A stretch of DNA of 64,000 nt, taken from the NCBI GenBank assembly GCA_033816765.1, contig CM066298.1:1302001-1366000 (forward strand). Direction: 5' to 3'. This document shows, piece by piece, positions 45,896-54,310 of the stretch. A program made the translations under genes and the position numbers. This stretch comes from Nothopassalora personata (Eukaryota; Ascomycota; Dothideomycetes; Mycosphaerellales; Mycosphaerellaceae). Each line of letters opens with the position of its first letter. Position 1 is the first letter of the stretch. A model generated the notes under the pieces. That model was not told where the DNA came from and searched no databases. It saw only the letters and a program-made list of their open reading frames with translations.

Positions 45896-48800
45896 GCTGA
45901 CATTCCCCAACGTGCAACGTCCGGTAAGGACCCTCCCGTAGATTCCAACCTCTACGAGCATCTCGCCTATCCTCGCCTGCAGGCAACAGCATCAGTGTTT
46001 GTACCGTCGGCTCGTCCAGCTGCCGCTTCAACAGTGCAGCTGGGCGGACGACGGCAACCTATCGCCCTAACTGCTGACCTGCCAACGGTTTGTTCTCTCT
46101 CGGTTTCACCGCACATGAGCCTCCCACCCATATCGAAGCATGTCGTGCTTTGCGGCATGGTCGGAGGGCAGCTCGTACGCTGTATGCTCGACACAGGTTG
46201 TACCTCTCTCTTTGTCCATGAGAGGTTTGCGAAACTAAATCTACAGCGCAAGCGCCTGCCAGAAGCGCTGCCATATACTGGCTCGAAGGGCAGCACTGCG
46301 GGACTGATCACACAGATTGCCAGCATTCCAGACATCGACTTCAACGGCCAGCACGACAGCTTCAATGCCTGGGTCGCTGATCTCGGGCAATACGACCTCA
46401 TCCTCGGCATGCCATGGTTTGAGTCCAACCTTCCACACATCGACTTCGTCACGCGCACGCTTACCTTCGACAGCGGGATCTCCGCTCGCTGCGAGACCAA
46501 GTCCGATCCCAAACCTGGCACACCGCGTTTCGCCTCTGAGCCGGTGGTGGAAGGCCCTCTCGAAGACCTTCCAGACATCAACATCATAACTGTGGGAGAA
46601 GCGCAGTCTGCAGTGGACGAGGGCCAAGAAGCATACCTCGTCTGGGACTACGATGACACGTCTGACACAGCAGCAGTGCTCGACGACGTCGGATTGCACA
46701 TCTGCGCCATGAACCCAGATGACCTGGAGCGCTACATGAAGGGCAAAGAGGAGGTCGACGCTAAGCAGCTCTTGCCACCTGATTTCCACCAGCGCGTCCA
46801 GGCATTCAACCCCGAGCTTGCGAAGTCACTTCCGCCACACAGGGAGGGGGACCTTGCGATCGATTTCATCCCTGGTGCTAAGCTGCCTTTCGTTAAGCCC
46901 CGGCCGGCAGGACGAGATGAGCTGATTGTGACCAAAAAGCACATCACGGATCTCGCGTCCATCGGCTACGTTCGTCCATCGACATCACGGGTCGCATCAC
47001 CGCTTCTCATTGTTAAGAAGCCTGGTGGTGGACTCCGGGTGTGCGTGGACTACCGAGCCATCAACGAGATCACCATCAAGAACAGGTATCCCATACCTCA
47101 GATACGTGAAACTCTAGCGCGCCTGTCCAAGGCCAAGATGTTCACTATCCTCGATATCATTGCGGCATTCAACCAGCTCCGTATCAAAGCCGGTGACGAA
47201 TGGAAGACTGCTTTCACTACGCGCTATGGAACATACGAGTACTTGGTCGTGCCTTTTGGGCTATGTAACGCACCAGCGGCTTTCCAAGCCTACATCAATT
47301 CCGCACTGCACGACTATCTCGATGATTTCTGCACGGCGTATTTGGACGACACTATCGTGTACACAGAGCCGCCGGAGCAGGGAGGTTTCGACGCGCTTCG
47401 CAAGCTCCACGTCGAGCACGTCAACAAGGTCCTTGACAAGCTTATCGAAGCCCGCCTGCCCTGCGACATACTGAAGTGCCGTTTCTTCCAGACCGAAGTC
47501 AAGTTCTTAGGGATCATCATCACGGCGACCGGGCTGAAGATGGATCCCAAGAAAGTTCAAGCGATCCAAGAGTGGGCGACTCCAAGCAATGTTACTGACG
47601 TCCTAGCATTCCTAGGGTTGTGCAACTTCTATCGCAGATTCATCGCCGAATTCGCTACTATAGCATTCGCCCTTACATGCTTGACCCGTGGCGCCAACAG
47701 CAAGGACCCAAAGCACCGTCCGGTCTGGCGCTGGACTGCAGAGTGCCAGGAGGCTTTCGATGCTCTGAAGCTGGCTTTTACCAAGGCACCAGTACTTAAG
47801 CATTTCGATCCGGACCTCCCAAGCACTGTCGAATGCGACGCCTCTGACACGGTTACAGCTGGAGTCCTGTCCCAGCCAGATCCAGACGACGGCTGGGCAC
47901 TCAAACCAGTTGCTTTCTACTCTACAAAGATGATTCCAGCGGAATGCAATTACGAGATCTACGACAAGGAACTTATGGCAATCGTGCACGCATTCGAGGA
48001 ATGGCGGCCCGAGCTTATGTCTTGCGATCCAGCTACACCAATCAAGGTGCTATCCGACCACCGCGGCTTGGAGTACTTTATGACTACCAAGCAGCTTAAC
48101 AGACGTCAAGCCCGGTGGGCGGAGTTCCTGTCTGCTTTCAACTTCAAGATCACGTACAGACCTGGCAAAGACAACGTGAAGGCCGACTGCCTTACACGAC
48201 GATCCCAGGACCAGGACAAGTCCGATGATCTGCGCAACCGCCGCCAAGTTCTGCTCAAGGAGGACAATCTCAGCGACGAGGTGCGTGCGACACTGCCGCA
48301 GGTCGCTTGTCTCGAGGTACCCGATCCAGCAGCAACAGCCAAGCGTCAGTACGAGCTCGCCATAGCTGCACTGGAAGTCCTAGACGGCGCCACTCCAGGC
48401 GATCCTTCCATTGAGGAACAGATCCAGCTTGCGTACGCCAAAGACGAGCTCGCTTGTGACATTCGCGAAGCAATCAAGAAGGATCTGCCCAAGCTGAAGG
48501 ACGCACGCGTATCTATCACCGATTGCCGCATCGAACATGACACGATCTTCGTGCGCGACAAGGTGTATGTACCGGATTCTGAGGACTTGCGAGGCGAAGT
48601 CATGCGCCAGCACCACAACACTCTCCTCACCGGTCATCCAGGCCGCGAGAAGACGTATGAACTGATCGCCCGCGAGTACTGGTGGCCGGGGATGTTCAAG
48701 GATGTTCGCAGGTACACAGATGCATGTCACGTCTGCACCCGCATACGCGCTTTCACTCGAGCATATTCAGGAGGTTTGCGGCAGCTGCCAGTACCACAAG

Positions 48801-50101
48801 GAGCATACCGCGAAGTCACGATGGACTATGTGGTTGAGCTGCCAGCTAGCACATCAGCCGAGGGCGTCACCTTCACCAACATCCTGACAGTCACGGAGCG
48901 ACTCACCAAACGCAAACACTACATCGCAGTTAAGGACTTGACCGCCGAAACAGCGGCAGATGTCTGCCTGCGTTACATTATCAAGGACCAGGGACTTTTC
49001 GACGTCGTTTACAGCGATCGCGGGTCCCAGTGGGTCAGCGCATTCTGGAAACGCCTGTTGCTACTGATGCGCGTCGACCAGCGACTGTCTACTGCTTTCC
49101 ACCCGCAAACAGATGGGCAGAGTGAAAGCACCAACAGGATTATGGAAATGTATCTCCGCGCATTCGTCAACTACGCGCAGGACGACTGGGTCCAGTTGCT
49201 TCCTATGGCCGAGTTCGCCGCCAACAACGTACGGTCTGACACTACAGGTGTGTCACCGTTCTTCGCAACTCTGGGCCGCCATCCGCGCATGACTTTCACA
49301 CCGCCATCGGAGCTCGCCAAGCATTCTGGACCTACCGCACAGCGCATTGACCAGCAAGCTGCCGATGACTTCGCCGCCAAACTTGAGCAACTTCATGACT
49401 ACTGTGCGACTCAAATGCGTTGGGCGCAGGCTCGATATGACGACAGCGCGCTCACTTCTCGACAAGCAGCACCGCGATATCGCGTCGGCGACAAGGTTTG
49501 GCTCGACACGCGCAACATACTGACTCGCCGACCAAGCAAGAAACTCGACCACAAGAACAACGGCCCTTGGCCAGTCGAGAAGGTACTAGGCAACGACGCA
49601 TACCGACTTACCCTGCCAGCCACTATGAAGATACACAACGTCTTCCACACCAGCCTCTTGCGCATCGCCGACTCGAACCCGTTTCCCAACCAACACGATA
49701 CCGAGCCACCGCCAGTTATCGACGCCGAAGGTCAGCAACGTCACGAGGTGGAGGAGGTGATTAAGAGCAAGTGGACAGGCAGGGCGCACAAGGAGGTTCG
49801 CTACACATACCGATGGGTCGGCGGCGCCCACACCTCAGAGGTCTACAAAGTCAACATCGGCGGACCCGATGACTTGATCGCAGACTTTCACCACAACAAC
49901 CCTGATGCTGATGGCCCGCCGCCCGGATGGAAGCCGCCAGCGCTATGGATACCGAACGAGAAAGTTGGGTCAACCGCATTACCCGCGCACATGGCAGATG
50001 CTGGACAACCACCTGTCTCCGCACCGACACCGACCACAGAAACGCCGGTCCTCCGCCGTTCAGCGCGCACGCGAGGAGATACAGCTGTCTCGCCGAAGTG
50101 A
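45854..50101 (+). CDS. pol: Pol polyprotein (protease, RT, RNase H, integrase, chromodomain-like)
   Basis: The frame is open from 45854 in -1 relative to gag; its first ATG is only at 46115, so expression by frameshift is likely. Numbering from the GTG codon at 45995: aspartic protease LDTGCTS with the catalytic Asp at 66; RT with FTILDIIAAFNQL and YLDD at 449-452; RNase H with CDASD at about 615; integrase zinc finger with His 874 and 881, Cys 911 and 914; catalytic D944, D1008 and E1044, the last two 35 residues apart as in D,D(35)E enzymes. A GPY/F-type module (NNGPWPVEKV) follows, and then a chromodomain-like segment (EVEEVIKSKW ... YTYRWVGG) at about 1250-1310, which in this clade steers integration toward modified chromatin. 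All catalytic residues are present, so the element may be active. Confidence 0.93.
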   Translation, partial: GKSLTSERTHNTQRADIPQRATSGKDPPVDSNLYEHLAYPRLQATASVFVPSARPAAASTVQLGGRRQPIALTADLPTVCSLSVSPHMSLPPISKHVVLCGMVGGQLVRCMLDTGCTSLFVHERFAKLNLQRKRLPEALPYTGSKGSTAGLITQIASIPDIDFNGQHDSFNAWVADLGQYDLILGMPWFESNLPHIDFVTRTLTFDSGISARCETKSDPKPGTPRFASEPVVEGPLEDLPDINIITVGEAQSAVDEGQEAYLVWDYDDTSDTAAVLDDVGLHICAMNPDDLERYMKGKEEVDAKQLLPPDFHQRVQAFNPELAKSLPPHREGDLAIDFIPGAKLPFVKPRPAGRDELIVTKKHITDLASIGYVRPSTSRVASPLLIVKKPGGGLRVCVDYRAINEITIKNRYPIPQIRETLARLSKAKMFTILDIIAAFNQLRIKAGDEWKTAFTTRYGTYEYLVVPFGLCNAPAAFQAYINSALHDYLDDFCTAYLDDTIVYTEPPEQGGFDALRKLHVEHVNKVLDKLIEARLPCDILKCRFFQTEVKFLGIIITATGLKMDPKKVQAIQEWATPSNVTDVLAFLGLCNFYRRFIAEFATIAFALTCLTRGANSKDPKHRPVWRWTAECQEAFDALKLAFTKAPVLKHFDPDLPSTVECDASDTVTAGVLSQPDPDDGWALKPVAFYSTKMIPAECNYEIYDKELMAIVHAFEEWRPELMSCDPATPIKVLSDHRGLEYFMTTKQLNRRQARWAEFLSAFNFKITYRPGKDNVKADCLTRRSQDQDKSDDLRNRRQVLLKEDNLSDEVRATLPQVACLEVPDPAATAKRQYELAIAALEVLDGATPGDPSIEEQIQLAYAKDELACDIREAIKKDLPKLKDARVSITDCRIEHDTIFVRDKVYVPDSEDLRGEVMRQHHNTLLTGHPGREKTYELIAREYWWPGMFKDVRRYTDACHVCTRIRAFTRAYSGGLRQLPVPQGAYREVTMDYVVELPASTSAEGVTFTNILTVTERLTKRKHYIAVKDLTAETAADVCLRYIIKDQGLFDVVYSDRGSQWVSAFWKRLLLLMRVDQRLSTAFHPQTDGQSESTNRIMEMYLRAFVNYAQDDWVQLLPMAEFAANNVRSDTTGVSPFFATLGRHPRMTFTPPSELAKHSGPTAQRIDQQAADDFAAKLEQLHDYCATQMRWAQARYDDSALTSRQAAPRYRVGDKVWLDTRNILTRRPSKKLDHKNNGPWPVEKVLGNDAYRLTLPATMKIHNVFHTSLLRIADSNPFPNQHDTEPPPVIDAEGQQRHEVEEVIKSKWTGRAHKEVRYTYRWVGGAHTSEVYKVNIGGPDDLIADFHHNNPDADGPPPGWKPPALWIPNEKVGSTALPAHMADAGQPPVSAPTPTTETPVLRRSARTRGDTAVSPK

Positions 50102-50338
50102 TGAACTGCTCGGACACGGCCTTCAATGCGTGTGTAAGCACCGACTGTAGCCTCTCGCTGTTACAGCACGGCCTTACTGAAGCACGCACACTGAAGCACC
50201 GATCCGCGGTATCTACACGCACCGCTCGAGCCGACCATGCTACACATCCCTTACACGCCAGACGAGGCCGCTGTCGCATTGGTTACATACTGTTTGATTT
50301 TCTTTTTACGCACGTCGCAGGCGCTCGTGGCCATTTTG

Positions 50339-50347
50339 GAGGGGGGG
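50339..50347 (+). other. Polypurine tract of the chromovirus-like element
   Basis: GGAGGGGGGG-type run directly before TAC and the 3' LTR start at 50351. This is the usual plus-strand DNA primer position. Between the pol stop (50101) and here lie about 240 bp without a recognised feature. Confidence 0.75.
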
Positions 50348-50350
50348 TAC

Positions 50351-50536
50351 TGTCACGGGGTGGCCTTGACCTTGGACCTTTCGCCGGCTTAACCGCGGAC
50401 CTTCCGGATCGGGTTAGCGCGGTTTGGCACGAGATCGACCTTGCTTCTCTCTTCTCTCTCGTTCTTAGACTCTTCGTAGATTGTATTATTCACGACTTGA
50501 CTCCTACACTCTCCGGATCTCATATCGCCCGTGTCA
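50351..50536 (+). repeat. 3' LTR of the chromovirus-like element (186 bp)
   Basis: Same sequence as 43498-43683 by eye, followed by the second CGCCT at 50537-50541. Confidence 0.93.
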
Positions 50537-50541
50537 CGCCT

Positions 50542-50682
50542 ACGATCTTCTAATCGTAGATAAACTAAAGCTTACTTTCTTCTATAGACGCTATACGCGT
50601 CTCCTAGTATACGTATATACGTTACGTACGGTATACTAAACCGGGTATAGCCGTATTATATATAAGGGTTAGCTATAGGCTA
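50542..50682 (-). repeat. Family C LTR, inverse copy, right piece
   Basis: Continues 43476-43497 after the insertion. It is the reverse complement of 50866-51028 apart from RIP-type differences, and ends ...AGCTATAGGCTA. Confidence 0.65.
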
Positions 50683-50689
50683 CCCTTAT

Positions 50690-50865
50690 AGACGCGGTTA
50701 AGTTATATACGCCGCGGCCGCGCCTCGTACTATAATATTATTATTAGTAGCTATAGAGGTAGGGGCGGGGATTATAGTAAGGAAGTAATCTTCTCTAGCC
50801 AGTCCTCCTATATACTCCGGAGGCGGTACGCTTATAGCGCGTAAGATCTTAAACTACTATAAGGG
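50690..50865 (-). mobile_element. Inverted family C gag fragment
   Basis: The reverse complement aligns with the gag-like region 43120-43290 (shared GCGTACCGCC, AGAAGATTACTT and ACTATAATATTATT-type blocks). It lies between two oppositely oriented family C LTRs, so the cluster is rearranged. Confidence 0.55.
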
Positions 50866-51028
50866 TAGCCTATAGCTAACCCTTATATATAATGCGGCTA
50901 TGCCCGGCTTAGTATACCGCACGTAACGCGTATACGTACACTAGGAGACGCGTATAGCGTCGATAGAAGAAAGTAAGCTTTAGTTTATCTACGATTAGAA
51001 GATCGTAGGCGTGCTATATATTACGACA
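50866..51028 (+). repeat. Family C LTR, direct copy (163 bp)
   Basis: Starts TAGCCTATAGCTAACCC and ends ATATATTACGACA, followed by the leader TCCCCTTATAGCCTTACGG. Same family as 23119-23283 and the inverse split copy. Confidence 0.65.
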
Positions 51029-51648
51029 TCCCCTTATAGCCTTACGGCCCTTATAGTTCCAAAGCTTCCCTTCGTTGTAATCTATACACGCTATAGAGCC
51101 CGATCGCGACGCATACGACGGCGAGTTACCTACGCCGCCCCTAAGCTCTAGAGCATGGTAGTAGGCGCGTCGTATAGCCTTAGTTACGAGAAGAGAGGCC
51201 TTACGGGCTAAGATTAAAGAGTAAGAGATATAGCGGGAGATCGAGCGGCTAGAGATCTTGCGCACTATAAGCGTACCGCCTCTAGAGCGTATAGGAGGGA
51301 CGAGAGAAGATTACCTCCCTACTACAACCCCTGCCTCTATCTCTATAACTACTAACGATAATATTATAGTACGAGGCGCAGCCGTAGCGTATACGACGCG
51401 ACCGCGTCTAAAAGAGCCGACGCCTTTTAGAGGGGATTCGATAAGGAAGGTAAGGGTATTCCTTCGGGAGCTCTTACTTATCTTCGCCCTCTTAGGCACT
51501 ATGTACGCGATAGACGAATTAAAGGTCCTATATAGGGTTATGTACCTTAGCGGAGAGGTAAGCGAGCGATAGTATACTAACTATAGCGCCGTTAACCTTA
51601 TAGGGTATATATACTAGGACTTTAAGGAGTTCTACCGAGATGTATACG
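51029..51648 (+). pseudogene. Family C leader and truncated gag
   Basis: After the leader, a gag-like frame is open at 51258-51572 from a non-ATG codon. It contains EPTPFRGDSIRKVRVFLREL, resembling the start of Gypsy Gag capsid domains (Phe-x-Gly-Asp followed by a hydrophobic helix). It stops at 51570-51572, and the element is cut at 51649 by the LTR of another element. No downstream pol was found. Confidence 0.6.
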
Positions 51649-52083
51649 TGTTATTGTCTCGTTCCAGGGCTAGTCTCAAAAGAGAGATAAGTCAAGTCAC
51701 GTGGCGGTATTATTCTTTGGAGAGGCTGAAGCAAGCTGAGCGAAGATGAATGATAGGAATAAGAGTTGTATTCCAATCAGTGAGATAGTAACATGAGTTG
51801 AACGCATCAGAACCATAAGGGTTTCTAGCGTTCCTAAATACAAAGGAGGTTCGTATGCCATCCGGTGTTAGATGTCCGTCTGTCCACTCGACCGGTCGTC
51901 TGGTCGTGTGGTCGTGTACGTCCATACGCTACTTCTGCGGTCGTGTTCGACCATGCACTAAGCGCGCGGTCGTGCACGTGACCCGGACGTGGGGTCCCTT
52001 TCTCTTCCTAGCGATTGGTTCGTGTCTTCTGATTCTTCCTCCCCATGCCACGTCCTGCACCGTCCTTCATCCGAACCGTAACA
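51649..52083 (-). repeat. LTR of family A element (435 bp), left border of the tandem region
   Basis: The plus strand runs from TGTTATTGTCTC to CCGTAACA, giving TGTTA...TAACA termini. On the minus strand the LTR is preceded by the purine tract GGAAGGGGGATGG (52084-52096), so it is a 3' LTR of a minus-oriented element. RIP-mutated relatives of its sequence lie near 22800-22905. The copy here is not RIP-mutated. Its left edge cuts the family C gag. Confidence 0.65.
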
Positions 52084-52152
52084 CCATCCCCCTTCCTGCT
52101 GAAACTCGTCCTCGAGTTTTCTTTCTTCTCCTGTGAGTTCCCATCTTTTACC

Positions 52153-52752
52153 ATGAGCGGCGAGCGGCTAACACGTCAGGAGCGCCGCGAACGTCAAGCA
52201 CTAGGCATCGAAGCCGAGGGCCGCGAGATGCCATCCCCATGTTCTGGTTGTCGAAAGGCCAGAGTGCCTGAAGGAAAGAAGAGTCCTCGTTGTGTGGTGG
52301 ATGTGCGCTTTGGGTGTTGTTCGGAGTGCGTTCGCAAGGGTGTCAAATGTGACGTGACTGTCACGTGGACTGAGTGGGAGCGGCTTCGCAACCAGCGTCG
52401 AAAGCTGAAGCGAGAGCTTGATGAGGCTGAAGAGAAGGTGACAGAGGCGATGTCAAAGGTGCATCGTCTTAGGAAACAACTGCGCGTTGCTGAGGACAGG
52501 GAGGAAAAGGCGATAGCGAAGGATTTCGAGGATCTTCGCAGTTTGCCGAGCGTGGGTGTCGATGCCTTTTCCGCGCCTTCGTCCTGTCTTCTCGTTCCTG
52601 AAGGTAGCCCCGAAGAGCTAGAGGGGGTTTTCCAGATGTCGATTCCTTCCTGGGAGGACCTTTCGATGATTCCGGATGATGCCCTCTGGTCATATCCGAC
52701 CCTTGAGGACGCCGCAGCAGCTTCTTCGAGCGCTGGTCCTTCTGGTGGATAG
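52153..52752 (+). CDS. Antisense ORF of family A: Zn-cluster-like coiled-coil protein
   Basis: 199 codons from the ATG at 52153 (TTACCATGA context; the frame is open upstream into the LTR, but the TTACCATG context is shared with the related genes in the array). Basic N-terminus, then six Cys in the order C30-x2-C33-x13-C47-x8-C56-x2-C59-x6-C66, a Zn2Cys6-type layout with a longer first loop. Residues about 70-125 form a charged coiled coil (RNQRRKLKRELDEAEEKV and on). The C-terminus is acidic with aromatic residues (PSWEDLSMIPDDALWSY), like a transcription-activation tail. It reads opposite to the retrotransposon, between the gag fragment and the 3' LTR. Role inferred: DNA-binding or nucleic-acid-binding regulator. 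No family name is certain. Confidence 0.6.
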   Translation: MSGERLTRQERRERQALGIEAEGREMPSPCSGCRKARVPEGKKSPRCVVDVRFGCCSECVRKGVKCDVTVTWTEWERLRNQRRKLKRELDEAEEKVTEAMSKVHRLRKQLRVAEDREEKAIAKDFEDLRSLPSVGVDAFSAPSSCLLVPEGSPEELEGVFQMSIPSWEDLSMIPDDALWSYPTLEDAAAASSSAGPSGG

Positions 52753-52754
52753 GT

Positions 52755-53247
52755 TCTGTCGAAGTTGTCGGATATGTCGGTCGGCGTATACCTCCTCATT
52801 TGGTATCCCGTATAGATCATCGAGTTTCGTCTCAAACTCGTCGTAGTCGTGGAAAATTTTTCGAGTTTCCGTTTTCGGTGTTTCTCCCTCGCCCTGGTTG
52901 TGTAGCCAGTCCTTGAGGTATGGTCGGAATCCTCTAGCTGCTTTTCCTCGTAGGAAGGATGCGGCGTACAAGACCTTAGAGGCCTCGCCTTGAAACTGGT
53001 GTGCGTTGAAGTGAAGGTACAACTGAACCTGCAGTTGAAAAGCCTCCAGTTTGTCCTTGGTCCCGTCGAACGTCTCCGGCGTAGACACCTTAGGTGCACG
53101 GTGGTGGTCCAATGGGTTCAGCATACCCATAGGAGTGTTGTTGTTCTTGCTGCTTCCTGTAATCGACATTTCGCTCATTCGTTCCGTGATGCCAGTTGAC
53201 TGTGGCTGTTGTCGTGACGGACTCCGGGTAGCGTCTCTCCCAGACAT
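52755..53247 (-). pseudogene. Truncated gag (first, chimeric unit of the array)
   Basis: Identical to the first half of the array gag (ATG at 53247), but homology stops at 52755. The frame then runs on into the antisense ORF sequence to a stop at 52690. The Gag zinc knuckle is missing. The joint lies 3 bp after the stop codon of the antisense ORF, so the unit is a recombinant between family A (left) and family B (right). Confidence 0.85.
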
Positions 53248-53279
53248 ATGCAAAGGGCCCTGGTGGTGGTGCTCAAAGT

Positions 53280-53595
53280 TGTTAGGAACCGCTGTACGTT
53301 ATCACAACTGGGCTTGGATCTTTGCAGTGATGTCTCTGACTCGTTGAGAAGGTAGTGGTCCCAAACAGTATATGGTGTATACTTGAAATGAGTTGAGCAC
53401 GAAGCTCCTATCTACTTGCAAAAGAGCGTCGTCTATATAGTGCCATGTCTTGGCGCGGTCTGTCCTGCTCTCTCGGTAGAGCACTAAGAGCGCTCTGCTA
53501 TGAGTCACACAAGAGCGCCCGCTCATTGGCAGCGCGTGTCCCTATTCCCAACGAATGAAGTTCTTCCACGTGCACGATCGTACCGGACCGTAACA
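53280..53595 (-). repeat. Family B LTR, copy 1 (about 316 bp)
   Basis: On the element (minus) strand it begins TGTTACGG at 53595, directly after a purine tract (AGGGAGGGGGATGG, 53596-53609), and ends CCTAACA at 53280, giving TGTTA/TAACA termini. A TATA-like CTATATAGAC lies at 53431-53440, reading toward gag. The inner boundary could instead be at 53293 (...CGTACA). A canonical primer-binding site is not evident. Confidence 0.7.
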
Positions 53596-53697
53596 CCATC
53601 CCCCTCCCTAGGATCGATGCCCCAGCGATCACGTGTCGTTAGTCATAAGTAGTCCTGTCCTCCGAAATTCAAATTCCGCAACCACCCTTTTCTTACC

Positions 53698-54198
53698 ATG
53701 TCTTCGTCCTCCGCCCAGCGCAAAAAACGTCGTCTTGCTAAAATCTTTGCTGATCCCTTTGTTCCTTCTAAACCTTGCGACCACTGTTGCCGGAATCAGC
53801 GCCCCTGCGTTTACATTGCCGATTCTTCCATCATGTCTTGTGCCAACTGCACCCGCCTCGGGAAACCTTGTGTCACCTCCTCCCTCGAGAAACTCGACCG
53901 CGTCGTGGAAGAGTTGACAGAGAAGATCGAGTCAGACGAGCAGGAGATAGAGCGGCTCAAGATTTCCGCGGAAGACATTTTCCGAAAGATCGAGGCTCTC
54001 CGTCAGCGGATCCGTCGCAATCGCGAGGTTCGAAACATGAATAACTCCCGGGTCGACGAGGAAGTAGCCCACCTCGCCGCCAACACAGAGTTCGATCCGA
54101 ACGACCCCGAACTGTCGGACTTCCCTGGTCTCGAGAGCGATCTTCTTGGAGCCGGCCTCGCTTCTCCGTTCTCGTGGCCCGATGGCCATCCGTCGTAA
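53698..54198 (+). CDS. Antisense ORF of array unit 1: Zn2Cys6-like coiled-coil protein
   Basis: 166 codons from the ATG at 53698 (TTACCATGT context), starting 102 bp from the LTR. A basic stretch (QRKKRRLAK, residues 7-15) precedes six Cys: C27-x2-C30-x6-C37-x10-C48-x2-C51-x6-C58, fitting the fungal Zn2Cys6 spacing, although the Lys/Arg pattern between the second and third Cys is atypical. Residues about 62-110 form a coiled coil (VVEELTEKIESDEQEIERL and on), as in dimerising Gal4-type factors. The tail (FDPNDPELSDFPGLESDLLG) is acidic and hydrophobic. The gene is convergent with gag, stop to stop 112 bp apart. Likely nuclear and DNA-binding by analogy, perhaps regulating the element. Function unproven. 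Confidence 0.68.
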   Translation: MSSSSAQRKKRRLAKIFADPFVPSKPCDHCCRNQRPCVYIADSSIMSCANCTRLGKPCVTSSLEKLDRVVEELTEKIESDEQEIERLKISAEDIFRKIEALRQRIRRNREVRNMNNSRVDEEVAHLAANTEFDPNDPELSDFPGLESDLLGAGLASPFSWPDGHPS

Positions 54199-54310
54199 GT
54201 CGTGGAATCCAATAGTCATTTGTCCCGTGTCGTTGTGTTGACTTCTGTGTCCTAGGTCATCAAATCAAGAAGCCGCTGTTTGATGCCTTGCTGTCCTCAG
54301 GTTGTTTCTG

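Larger units (their letters stand above)
43498..50536 (+). mobile_element. Intact, young Ty3/Gypsy (chromovirus-like) retrotransposon, 7039 bp
   Basis: Two 186-bp LTRs that appear identical (43498-43683, 50351-50536) and a CGCCT target duplication show a recent insertion. The interior carries a full gag frame (43821-45866) and a full pol frame (to 50101) with protease-RT-RNase H-integrase order, which defines Ty3/Gypsy. A chromodomain-like tail points to the chromovirus clade. A purine tract (GGAGGGGGGG) lies at 50339-50347, just before the 3' LTR. No stops interrupt either frame and there is no RIP signature, in contrast to the flanks. It sits inside an older family C LTR. Confidence 0.95.

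Noticed and set aside
53280..53595. Alternative LTR end at 53293 (...AACGTACA)
   Set aside because: The end at 53280 gives a 5-bp inverted terminus (TGTTA/TAACA) matching the start; kept as the better choice, with the other noted.
53331..53627. Repeated plus-strand frames of about 70-120 codons in every array unit (53331, 54302 and equivalents)
   Set aside because: They lie antisense to gag codons or inside the LTR and follow the gag reading frame's complement; shadows.
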